Assembly (NCBI GenBank): GCA_017431185.1
Contig: JAFRLP010000513.1
Coordinates: 1 to 9,667 of the forward strand
Direction: 5' to 3'
DNA: 9,667 nucleotides
Origin: Victivallales bacterium
Lineage (GTDB): Bacteria > Verrucomicrobiota > Lentisphaeria > Oligosphaerales > Oligosphaeraceae
Below are positions 1 through 6,866 of this stretch, piece by piece. The notes beneath the pieces were generated by a model that was not told where the DNA came from, searched no databases, and saw only the letters and a program-made list of their open reading frames with translations. Numbering within the stretch: the stretch's first letter is position 1; each line of letters opens with the position of its first letter. Made by a program: the position numbers and the translations under genes.

Positions 1-227
1 AGATAGTCCTGCGGGGTGCGGATGGTTTGCCAAAGTCGGGAGGTCACCTTGTTGACCGCCTTGTCTGTGCATTGCGCCGACAGGACCACCGCCACCAGCA
101 AATCCAGCGCACTGCCAAAGGCCAGTTCTGGCTTGGGTTGGATGGCCTCCGCCAACGCTTGGTAAATCGCCGCGACCCGTTTGGCCGGCAATGGGCTTTT
201 TGCGGAATGACTCGTGGAATTGGACAT
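1..227 (-). CDS. nth: Endonuclease III (N-terminal part, runs off window)
   Basis: Reading the minus strand from an ATG at 227-225 gives 75 complete codons to the window edge with no stop. Residues 41-66 match the start of the HhH-GPD fold of endonuclease III: LLVAVVLSAQCTDKAVNKV, with the family hallmark LSAQ(A/C)TD at residues 49-55. Endonuclease III is a DNA glycosylase/AP lyase that removes oxidised pyrimidines in base excision repair; the catalytic Lys/Asp and the 4Fe-4S cluster lie in the missing part. The visible N-terminus is about eight residues longer than in E. coli Nth. The start was chosen because a TAG stop lies in frame about 50 bases upstream and no ATG, GTG or TTG falls between. 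No good ribosome binding site precedes this ATG. The gene is divergent from the repeat-protein gene. Identity is confident; the exact start is less so. Confidence 0.9.
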   Translation of the reverse strand, partial: MSNSTSHSAKSPLPAKRVAAIYQALAEAIQPKPELAFGSALDLLVAVVLSAQCTDKAVNKVTSRLWQTIRTPQDY

Positions 228-289
228 AGGACTATGTTGGGTAATGAGACTACGCTGAAAGAAGACGACACCATACTAGTTCCTCTTTT

Positions 290-316
290 AATATAGTCCG
301 CAAAGCGGAAAGTCAA
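290..316 (-). promoter_or_regulatory. Predicted sigma-70-type promoter for nth
   Basis: On the minus strand TTGACT (316-311) is followed after 15 bases by TATATT (295-290). The -35 matches five of six consensus bases and the -10 matches five of six. The spacer is shorter than the ideal 17. Transcription would start near 283, giving nth a leader of about 55 bases. The -10 sequence is the same as in the two other promoters proposed in this window. Confidence 0.5.
297..309. promoter_or_regulatory. Perfect inverted repeat inside the nth promoter spacer
   Basis: TCCGC-AAA-GCGGA is a perfect 5-3-5 inverted repeat lying entirely between the proposed -35 and -10 of the nth promoter. A repeat in that place could be a repressor or activator binding site. 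It is short enough to occur by chance, and no second copy was noticed nearby. Confidence 0.3.
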
Positions 317-387
317 CGGACTGCCTCTGCCAAAAGAACAAATTGGGTCAAAATGTCATTGCCATGGAGCAAATTGCCGTAAACTGA

Positions 388-416
388 TTAGCAATTAACA
401 AAGGGAGAGTTATATT
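388..416 (+). promoter_or_regulatory. Predicted promoter for the repeat-protein operon or a small RNA
   Basis: TTAGCA (388-393), a 17-base spacer and TATATT (411-416) form a plausible sigma-70-type promoter facing right. The -35 is weak (TTgaCA consensus) but spacing is ideal and the -10 matches five of six bases. The predicted transcription start is near 423. The transcript would run straight into the intrinsic terminator at 490-526. Confidence 0.5.
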
Positions 417-547
417 ACCACTATTGCGATTTTTCGATGGGGTATTGCATCAGTTTTGACAGGCCCCGCCGACAATCGAGATTCCCGTGGTGGCTGGCTA
501 CGTCCGGCCACTGTTTTTTTCTTTTTCCATCTAGCGAGAATACTGGC
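417..547 (+). promoter_or_regulatory. Non-coding leader, possible attenuator or independent small RNA
   Basis: This stretch lies between the proposed promoter (388-416) and the chosen start of the repeat-protein gene (548). It contains a strong intrinsic terminator at 490-526. Upstream of that, CGATGGGG (435-442) can pair with CCCC near 464-467 and ATCG near 475-478, so the nascent RNA can form a second structure. An open frame from ATG 437 reads through in frame, but its codons are T-rich and include the terminator's T-run, unlike the gene body. I therefore treat it as untranslated. If most transcripts stop at the terminator the product is an RNA of about 100 nt; otherwise it is a regulated leader. 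No known riboswitch, SRP RNA or 6S RNA motif was recognised. Confidence 0.45.
490..526 (+). terminator. Intrinsic terminator or attenuator upstream of the repeat-protein gene
   Basis: GTGGCTGG (490-497) pairs with CCGGCCAC (504-511) over 8 bp including one G-U pair, with a six-base loop. Two further G-U pairs can extend the base. It is followed by seven T (514-520), a C and five T (522-526). This is a textbook Rho-independent terminator pointing right, placed only 22 bases before the ATG at 548. Confidence 0.75.
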
Positions 548-1258
548 ATGTTTCAAAGAGTCTGGGACGAGGAGAAGATTCGCTCTTACATTTTAGGAGC
601 CCGCGGAGTCCATCCGCTGAATTCCCATTATATTTCCACCAACCACTCTGGCTTGTACGCCGCTTCCGTGCGTCTGTATGGCTCATGGCGCAACGCAGTG
701 GAGGCGGTGGGCTTGAATTACCGCGATATCCGGCTGTACCGCGAGTGGACGAACGAGGGCATCCTGGACGCCATTCACAAGATGGACAGACACGGCAGTG
801 ACTTGACCAGCAAGGGGGTCCAGTTGAACGACAAGGCGCTTTACATGGCCGCGCTTCATCGCTTCCGTTCCTGGGGGCGCGCCATCAAGGCCGCAGGCCT
901 GAACTATCGGGATATCCGCCAGCGGCGCTCCATGTCGCCCGACGAAATCAAGGCCGCCATCATAGCGCTATACGAGAGCGGAGAGGATTTGGCGTATTCC
1001 CCGATGAGGGCGCGCCATCAGTTTCTGCTGGCTGCCGGCATGAAGAAACTTGGGCATGGCTCCTGGCAGGTCGCCCGTCGCAAATGCGGCATCCATCGCA
1101 ATTTCCGTCTGGGGCGTTACAAGTTCCACAAGAGCGCGCCGCCGAAACTGCCGCCAGAGGTGATGGAGCAGATCAAGAGTGTGGAGGCCCGCCTGGCGCC
1201 CTCCGCCACCGCCTCTGGCATTTTGGAGGCCAAGCCCAAGCGAAAGTCACGCGCCTGA
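548..1258 (+). CDS. Protein of three homing-endonuclease-associated (HNH_repeat-like) repeats, likely DNA-binding
   Basis: This 236-aa protein is built from three copies of a unit of about 60 residues at roughly 6-65, 66-127 and 128-190. Each copy has an N-terminal helix (EEKIRSYI, NEGILDAI, PDEIKAAI), a middle segment, then a GSW/RSW motif and A..(A/V)GL/GI (W47, W109, W173). Copies 1 and 2 both end GLNYRDIR; copy 3 is divergent. The pattern resembles the homing endonuclease associated repeat family (Pfam HNH_repeat), small helical modules often found next to HNH nucleases and thought to bind DNA. No HNH or other nuclease motif is present. The C-terminus is basic (KPKRKSRA), which suits nucleic-acid binding. 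Start: ATG 548 lies just after the terminator; an in-frame ATG at 437 would add 37 residues unlike the rest and translate the terminator. The ribosome binding site is weak. A regulatory role is inference from repeat type and position ahead of the kinase gene. Confidence 0.8.
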   Translation: MFQRVWDEEKIRSYILGARGVHPLNSHYISTNHSGLYAASVRLYGSWRNAVEAVGLNYRDIRLYREWTNEGILDAIHKMDRHGSDLTSKGVQLNDKALYMAALHRFRSWGRAIKAAGLNYRDIRQRRSMSPDEIKAAIIALYESGEDLAYSPMRARHQFLLAAGMKKLGHGSWQVARRKCGIHRNFRLGRYKFHKSAPPKLPPEVMEQIKSVEARLAPSATASGILEAKPKRKSRA

Positions 1259-1280
1259 CGCCCGCTCCCTTTTGTCAGGC
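1253..1280 (+). other. 7-bp hairpin overlapping the stop codon of the repeat-protein gene
   Basis: GCCTGAC (1253-1259, containing the TGA stop) is perfectly complementary to GTCAGGC (1274-1280), with a 14-base loop. No T-run follows, so it is not a standard intrinsic terminator. It sits in the 51-base gap before the kinase gene, where it could stabilise the upstream message or modulate expression downstream. Confidence 0.35.
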
Positions 1281-1309
1281 AGTTGGCTGAAGGCTGAAAA
1301 CGTGCCGAT

Positions 1310-4267
1310 ATGGAAGCCATCGACGACCAGAGACCGCAAGGATATGATTACCTGCAGTTATGCGGGCGCGGGCGTTATGGCGAGGCATGGCTGGCCCGTG
1401 AAATGCCGGCGGGCACTCTGGTGGCGCTGAAGCTGCTGCGCAAGGAAGGGGAGGGGGAGTGGCTGACTGAACTGGAGGGGCTGCGGACTTACCGTGCCGC
1501 CCTGGGCGGGATGAGCGAGGCGGAACGCACTCACTTGATTCCCATTCTCCATTGCGGGGAGAACGAAAGATTCTTCTACTACACGATGGAGCCCGCCGAC
1601 AATCTGCTGCCCGCATCGGACGGCTACCGGCCTGACACCCTGTCGGCACGGCTGGAAAGTTCACGCATGCCCAAGGCGGAAGTGGTTCGGGTGGCCAGCG
1701 AACTGCTGGAGGCGCTGACGGTTTTGCGTCGGCATGGGATTGTCCATCGGGACATCAAGCCCGGCAACATCTTCTTCTTCCATGGCTGCGCCCGACTGGG
1801 CGACATCGGTCTGATGGCCACGGAGGCCAGCCGTCTGGACATTCTTGGGTCGCCTGGCTTTGTGCCGCCCGAAATGATGGACGAGCGGGCCGCCGCGCTG
1901 CCCACCTCCGGCGGGGAGTGGGATTTGTACGCTTTGGGCAAGGTTCTCTATGTGATGGACACAGGGATGTCCGCCGAATGCTTTCCGCTGCCCAACCTCA
2001 CGGAGCAGGAGACCATGAAGGTGCCCGCCCTTGCGGCGCTGTGGTCTGCCCTGGCGGCGGAGCATCGTGCGGACCGGCTGCTGGATTTGAAGGTGGTGGA
2101 ACGTCGGCTGAAGGAGATTGAAGAGTCCCTTCAGCCAGCGTCGCGGAAAAGAGGCGGTTGGCGACGGGGGCGGAAACTGGCGGCGGGCGTATCCCTGCTG
2201 GCTCTGCTTTCCCTGCTGGCGCTTTCCCTGTTCACCTGCAGAACGCATCGTCATGGCAATCTTGAGGAGGCCATTGTCGCCAATGACTATCAGGGGGTGC
2301 TGGACAGGCTGAAGAAGGGAGATTCTCCAAGAGCCGTTTTCGCCGATGGCAGGAAGCCTCTGGAACTGGCGTTATCCTTCCAGGGAGTGGACGTGCGAAT
2401 CGTTCGCGAACTTGTGGCGCGCGGAGCCTATACTGCGCCGGAGGCCACCTTGGAACTGGCCATTCGCCAGCAGCAAAGCCTGGAGATTATCCAGCATCTG
2501 CTGTTGGGCACTCCGAGACTGGACGATCTGCTGATGCGTCCGCGCTGCCCGCTGTTGCACGCGGCCATTGATTCCAGACGAACGGATGTATTGCGTCTGC
2601 TGCTTGACAAAAGCCGTTTCCAGCCTCGGGACTCAGAGGGGAACACCCCCTTGATGCGAGCCGTGTTCACTGGTCAGAAGGAGGCGACCAGAATGCTGCT
2701 GGAAGCGGGGGCGGAGGTCAATGCACTGGACAGGCAAGGGCGCAACGCGCTGTTCTTTCTGCCCACCCATGCCGACGGATTGGCGGATGTCCTGCTGAAG
2801 GCTGGGGGCGATGTGACTGTCCGGGCCGCTGACGGTGCCACTGTCCTGCTGGCGGCTGTGCGCAGCCGCTGTCGGTTGACGGAATTGAAGGCTTTGTGCC
2901 AGGCTGGCGTGGCCTTGAATGAGGCGGATGCCCAGGGGGTGCGACCCGTCACCGAGGCCATCGCCTTGGGGGAGCGGAATGTTCTGGAGTATCTTGTCGA
3001 GCAAGGCGCGTCGGTCGATTACCGCACCGTTCGGGGATTCACGCCGCTTCATACCGCAGTGCTGTATGACCGCCGCAATCTGGTTTCCCGCTTGCAGGAA
3101 CTGGGATGTAACCTGGAGGCATGCGATGCGGCTGGCCGCACTCCGCTGCACTGGGCTGCTTTGCGGAATATGCGTGTGATGACCAGAATGCTGCTGGAGC
3201 ACGGCGCTTCGCCGAAGGCGCAGGACAATCTGGGACTCATGCCAGCCGACCTGGCAGCGGCGGCAGGGAGCACTCGTGCGTCCGCCGTCTTGCCCATGCC
3301 CGAACCAGGCGCCGCCGCCACCGTCGCCCGAGCCACGGAACTGCTGCGTCGCTTCTCCATCCAACGTGAACCCGCCGATAACGCCACGCGGCTTCAATTG
3401 GCGAAACTGATGCTTTCGCCAAAGTTGGACGCCACCAGCGTTTATAAAATTCTGGACGGAGCGCCTGACCTGAACCCCAGGCATCCAGGTGACGCCGATT
3501 TTGTCCGTCTGGCTGTCGATACGGGGCAAATCACTGTGCTCCAGCACGTGTTGGCCTCCATGCCCAATTTGGACGTGCCGGACTTGCTGGGCAGAACTCC
3601 GCTGATGGCCGCAGTGCGGGCCGGGCATCTGGACATGGCCGAAATGCTCTGCTTTTTGGGCGCCGACACCACCTGCACCGACCAGGATGGACTCGATTGG
3701 CTGGTTTTGGCCTACCGCGCCCAACAGCCTCGCACCGCCTATTTTGCCGCCTGGACCATGGCCGAGTGTTTTCTGGACGGCCCCTGGAAGGAGACGGGCG
3801 AACGTGCTCAGGCCGTGCGCTATGCCGTGCAGAACACGCCGGCTCGGGGCTCCTTCGAGACCCAGCGAAAACTGCTGGGCATCTTTTCAGGAGACGATTT
3901 TCTGCGCTGGAAGTTCGCGAAGAAGAATGCCTCCGCCGTGGCGCGCGCCTTGGATTTGTCCATTTCCACTCCCAATTTTCAACTTATGCCGGGGCATGTC
4001 GCCCTGACTGAGCAAACCACCTGGCCCATGCTGAACACGTTGCTGAGGCATGGCGCCCTGCCAGGCAGGTTTTCCTTTGACGGAAGAACCGTGCTGCATC
4101 GAGTCCTGACGGAGGGTAAACCCGCCTTCTTCCTGCGTTTGCTGCTTGATTACGGAGCTGACCCGATGTTGCCCGACTGCTCTGGCAAAACCGCCATGGA
4201 TGTGGCGGCCGACTATGGGTTAAACGCCCAGGAACTCATGCGTTTCTACCTGGGCAAGAGTTTTTGA
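1310..4267 (+). CDS. Membrane-anchored Ser/Thr protein kinase with ankyrin-repeat C-terminal region
   Basis: This 985-aa protein has three parts. Residues about 12-270 are a Hanks-type Ser/Thr kinase: glycine loop GRGRYGEAW (19-27), ATP-binding K41 in VALK, catalytic loop HRDIKPGN with D148, K150 and N153, metal-binding D165 in DIG (usual DFG), then a short activation segment ending in PPE. A basic stretch (RKRGGWRRGRK) precedes a single hydrophobic helix at about 291-310 (GVSLLALLSLLALSLFTC), predicting a cytoplasmic kinase and an external or periplasmic C-terminus. From about 316 to the end there are ankyrin repeats, with consensus-like cores NTPLMRAV (445), FTPLHTAV (577), RTPLHWAA (610), RTPLMAAV (762), RTVLHRVL (926) and KTAMDVAA (960). 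A linker (about 655-720) and a degenerate section (about 790-900) divide them. Key kinase residues are intact, so activity is expected. Substrates are unknown. No good ribosome binding site precedes ATG 1310. The gene is 51 bases after the repeat-protein gene and nearly abuts the GH78-like gene. Confidence 0.92.
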   Translation: MEAIDDQRPQGYDYLQLCGRGRYGEAWLAREMPAGTLVALKLLRKEGEGEWLTELEGLRTYRAALGGMSEAERTHLIPILHCGENERFFYYTMEPADNLLPASDGYRPDTLSARLESSRMPKAEVVRVASELLEALTVLRRHGIVHRDIKPGNIFFFHGCARLGDIGLMATEASRLDILGSPGFVPPEMMDERAAALPTSGGEWDLYALGKVLYVMDTGMSAECFPLPNLTEQETMKVPALAALWSALAAEHRADRLLDLKVVERRLKEIEESLQPASRKRGGWRRGRKLAAGVSLLALLSLLALSLFTCRTHRHGNLEEAIVANDYQGVLDRLKKGDSPRAVFADGRKPLELALSFQGVDVRIVRELVARGAYTAPEATLELAIRQQQSLEIIQHLLLGTPRLDDLLMRPRCPLLHAAIDSRRTDVLRLLLDKSRFQPRDSEGNTPLMRAVFTGQKEATRMLLEAGAEVNALDRQGRNALFFLPTHADGLADVLLKAGGDVTVRAADGATVLLAAVRSRCRLTELKALCQAGVALNEADAQGVRPVTEAIALGERNVLEYLVEQGASVDYRTVRGFTPLHTAVLYDRRNLVSRLQELGCNLEACDAAGRTPLHWAALRNMRVMTRMLLEHGASPKAQDNLGLMPADLAAAAGSTRASAVLPMPEPGAAATVARATELLRRFSIQREPADNATRLQLAKLMLSPKLDATSVYKILDGAPDLNPRHPGDADFVRLAVDTGQITVLQHVLASMPNLDVPDLLGRTPLMAAVRAGHLDMAEMLCFLGADTTCTDQDGLDWLVLAYRAQQPRTAYFAAWTMAECFLDGPWKETGERAQAVRYAVQNTPARGSFETQRKLLGIFSGDDFLRWKFAKKNASAVARALDLSISTPNFQLMPGHVALTEQTTWPMLNTLLRHGALPGRFSFDGRTVLHRVLTEGKPAFFLRLLLDYGADPMLPDCSGKTAMDVAADYGLNAQELMRFYLGKSF

Positions 4268-4275
4268 TTACCGCC

Positions 4276-6666
4276 ATGACTGACTTGGAATTGCTGGAGA
4301 AAAGCTGCTGGCTGTGGCCAGCCTGTTCGATGGAACTGAAGAACTGCCATGCCCGCTTCCGCCGTGATTTCACGCTGGAGGAGGTGCCGCAGGAGGCCCC
4401 ATTGCTGATTTCGGCCGATCAGTTCTACCGCCTGTTCATCAATGGGCAGTATGTCTGCGGCGGTCCTGCGCGCGGATACCCCTGGTGCATGCCTTACGAC
4501 AAGGTGGAGGTCTCCCGCTATCTTCGCAAAGGGCACAATTGGCTGGCGATTTGGGCGCACAATCCGGGCAAAAGCACCTACAGTTACTATTTTGGCGGAA
4601 AGGCGGGCGTCATTGTCGCGGCGCGCTGGGCGGATGGCACGGAATTGCATTCCGAGGAGAAGGACTGGTGGATTCGGCGTTCGCCTGGCCACAATCCGGA
4701 TGTCTCCCAGGTGAGCGGACAACTTGGCTATCAGGAGGACTTTGACTGTTCGCTGGATGATGAAAGTTGGCTCTACGATGAACACGCCGTCCTGGCGCCC
4801 CCCGCATCCTATCTGGATACGCGGAGCGTCGCGTCCGTCTTTGGCTCCACGCCGCATATTACGTTGGAGCCTCGGGAAATCCCCCTGCTGGATGAGCGCC
4901 TTTGTCCGCCAGGTGCTCTGGTCGCCCGCGGCACAGGAACCGCCGCTGCCGGCTATCGTCTGACCCGTAACGCCATCTGGTTCTTCTCCGACCATGAGGC
5001 CTGTTCGATGAACTGGGAGGAGCCTGGCGAGTTCCGCACAGAGGGTGATGCGCTGGTGTTTGAGATTTCTGCGTCATCGCCTGGAAAATTGCGTTCCGTC
5101 ACCGTCGATTTGGGACCCGAATACCTGACGGGACGCCTAGCCCTTCAACTTCAGGGAACGAGCGCCGCGAACATTCTGGACATCCACTTCCACAATCGTT
5201 TCGAAAACGGCCAGCCTGAATACATGACGCCCCGTGTTGGCAGTCTGGTGGCGATGGGGAATAGAATGCGTCTTGCGGACGGGTGCAGCCGCCACGAATT
5301 CCTCCAGCCCATTGGGTGCCGTTATTTCACGCTGGTGCTTCGTGAAAACTCGCATCCCGTTCAGGTGCGGGCCACTTGGCGCGCTTTCGTCTATCCAATG
5401 GATGTGACGGGGAATTTCCGCTGCTCCGACCCGTTGCTGAACGACATCAGCAGAATCTGCCGCCACACCCAGCGTGTCTGCGCGATGGACACCTTTGTCG
5501 ATACCCCTTGGCGGGAGCAGGCCCAGTGGTGGGGGGACGCACGTGTGCAGTCCCACAACACCAATTTCCTGTGCGGGGATTCACGCATCTTCGCCCGGGG
5601 GCTGCGGGTTTTGGCGGCCCAGCCGAATCCCTACGGGCTGACCTGGGCCCATGCCCCCAGCACGCCTTCAGGCTGTGTGCTGCCGGACTACTCCCTGACC
5701 TGGATTGTCACCAACTATGACCTCTATTGGGAGACGGGACGCCTCGACCACGTGGCTGGCAATCTTCCCAAAATCGAGGAGATTCTGGAGTATTTCCGCA
5801 GTCGCCGTGACGGCGACACCGGAACGTTCAAGGATGATCCGAGGCTTTGGCTGTTTGAGGATTGGGGGCCGTTGCCCAAGACGGGCTCCCCTGCCTTCCT
5901 GGCGCTCAGTTACATCTACACCTTGCAGATTTATCGGCAGTTGCGGCTGGCCTGTGGACACCGGAAGGCCGCCGATATGCTGGAGAAGGAAATCCAATCC
6001 TGCCAGCGTCGGGTCATCAGCGCCTATTATGACCAGGGCAGCGGTCTGATGAGGGCGCAGGCGCAGGGGGATGCTGCCCCCATCGTGCACGACCAGGTTT
6101 GGGCAATGCTGACTGGTCTGCCAGTGGATTACCAGCCGATGCTTGACAAGCTGATCCTTCCCTGTTTGAAGGGGAGTTTGCCAGCCGAGGTCATTCAGCC
6201 AACCTCCTTCTGGAGCACCTATCTGCTGGATTTGGCGCAGCGGCTGGGGCTTGTGGAGGAGGCGTTGGGGTATATCCGCCGCCATTGGCAGCCGATGTTG
6301 CCCTTCAGCACGACGTCCGAGGGGTTCGAGCATCATTTTGGAAGCCAGAGCAGCGTGAACCATGCGTGGAGCGCGCATCCGCTGACCCACATTCCCGAAT
6401 TGCTGTGCGGACTGGTGCAGACCGCTCCCGCCTGGCGGGAACTGGAACTGCGGCCTTTTGCCAAGGGAACCGTTTCCGAGGCCGAACTGACCATGCCGAC
6501 GCCATCTGGCAGACTGCGTTTTGCCTGGCGGCGTCTGGATGGGAAAATCCACTGCGAGGTCCACATCCCCGCTGGCGTCAAGGCCACCATCCATTTGCCG
6601 GACGGCTCTTCCGTGGCTACGGATGGCGCCGCGTTCCTCAAAGACTGGAGTGCTGCCTTGAATTAG
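4276..6666 (+). CDS. GH78 family alpha-L-rhamnosidase-like protein, cytoplasmic
   Basis: This 796-aa protein has the order expected of bacterial GH78 proteins: N-terminal beta-sandwich (about 1-370, with SADQFYRLFINGQYV, a typical rhamnosidase N-domain strand pair), a six-hairpin (alpha/alpha)6 catalytic barrel (about 375-710), and a C-terminal beta domain (about 711-796). The catalytic-region signature is DTPWREQAQWWGD (409-421), matching the GH78 motif with E414 and D421 in the usual acidic positions. A second conserved acidic region is EGFEHH (682-687), near NHAWSAHP (695-702), where the family's second catalytic Glu is expected. GH78 enzymes cleave terminal alpha-L-rhamnose from glycans; the actual substrate cannot be read from sequence. 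No signal peptide is visible, so it should act in the cytoplasm on imported oligosaccharides. Start: ATG 4276 lies 8 bases after the kinase stop. An alternative TTG at 4264 overlaps that stop (TTGA) and has AAGAG just upstream. Either way, coupling with the kinase gene is likely. Confidence 0.85.
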   Translation: MTDLELLEKSCWLWPACSMELKNCHARFRRDFTLEEVPQEAPLLISADQFYRLFINGQYVCGGPARGYPWCMPYDKVEVSRYLRKGHNWLAIWAHNPGKSTYSYYFGGKAGVIVAARWADGTELHSEEKDWWIRRSPGHNPDVSQVSGQLGYQEDFDCSLDDESWLYDEHAVLAPPASYLDTRSVASVFGSTPHITLEPREIPLLDERLCPPGALVARGTGTAAAGYRLTRNAIWFFSDHEACSMNWEEPGEFRTEGDALVFEISASSPGKLRSVTVDLGPEYLTGRLALQLQGTSAANILDIHFHNRFENGQPEYMTPRVGSLVAMGNRMRLADGCSRHEFLQPIGCRYFTLVLRENSHPVQVRATWRAFVYPMDVTGNFRCSDPLLNDISRICRHTQRVCAMDTFVDTPWREQAQWWGDARVQSHNTNFLCGDSRIFARGLRVLAAQPNPYGLTWAHAPSTPSGCVLPDYSLTWIVTNYDLYWETGRLDHVAGNLPKIEEILEYFRSRRDGDTGTFKDDPRLWLFEDWGPLPKTGSPAFLALSYIYTLQIYRQLRLACGHRKAADMLEKEIQSCQRRVISAYYDQGSGLMRAQAQGDAAPIVHDQVWAMLTGLPVDYQPMLDKLILPCLKGSLPAEVIQPTSFWSTYLLDLAQRLGLVEEALGYIRRHWQPMLPFSTTSEGFEHHFGSQSSVNHAWSAHPLTHIPELLCGLVQTAPAWRELELRPFAKGTVSEAELTMPTPSGRLRFAWRRLDGKIHCEVHIPAGVKATIHLPDGSSVATDGAAFLKDWSAALN

Positions 6667-6866
6667 GCCGCTCTGCTCGACGGCATCGCAGAAACATTCC
6701 CTTGCCTTGGTAAAAGAATGATGACTGTTCAGTACCTCCTCCCGTTTTGGCATGCCAGGAAACAGATTTGCCAACTGTACATGGTCGGCCGGGCGTGAGT
6801 CCCCAACCTGCCCGCGAGGCCATAAGGCCGCGCGGATTGAAGTAGCCTGGGGTGCAGAATAGATAC
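6667..6866. other. Intergenic segment with possible structured RNA
   Basis: No credible gene was found here on either strand; the long minus-strand open frames across this stretch are shadows of the GH78-like gene. It carries a strong hairpin at 6812-6835 flanked by CCCCA (6801-6805) and TGGGG (6848-6852), which can pair outside it. It also has a perfect palindrome TGGCATGCCA (6749-6758). No clear intrinsic terminator for the GH78-like gene was seen. I could not match it to SRP RNA, tmRNA, RNase P or 6S RNA. Confidence 0.4.
6812..6835. other. Strong GC-rich hairpin in the intergenic region
   Basis: CCGCGAGGCC (6812-6821) pairs with GGCCGCGCGG (6826-6835) at nine of ten positions, around an ATAA loop. 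No T-run follows on either strand, so it is not a normal Rho-independent terminator. Its left arm overlaps GCCCG (6810-6814), which can instead pair with CGGGC (6790-6794), so two exclusive folds are possible. Confidence 0.5.

Noticed and set aside
339..397. Repeated CAAATTG / GCAATTA words upstream of the right-facing promoter, with the same GCAATTTGC palindrome near 6891
   Set aside because: The words are short and AT-rich and easily occur by chance; no regular spacing supports an operator array.
417..526. A bacterial SRP (4.5S) RNA gene, because of size and terminator
   Set aside because: The conserved SRP apical motif (GGTCAGG...GGAAG...AGCAG type) is absent.
437..547. A 37-residue N-terminal extension of the repeat protein
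   Set aside because: It would translate the intrinsic terminator and its T-run. Its residues do not resemble the repeats, so ATG 548 is preferred.
2633..3724. A 363-aa minus-strand open frame opposite the kinase/ankyrin gene
   Set aside because: It is Gln-, Gly- and His-rich with no recognisable domain, and lies fully antisense to clear ankyrin repeats; it is a shadow of a GC-rich gene.
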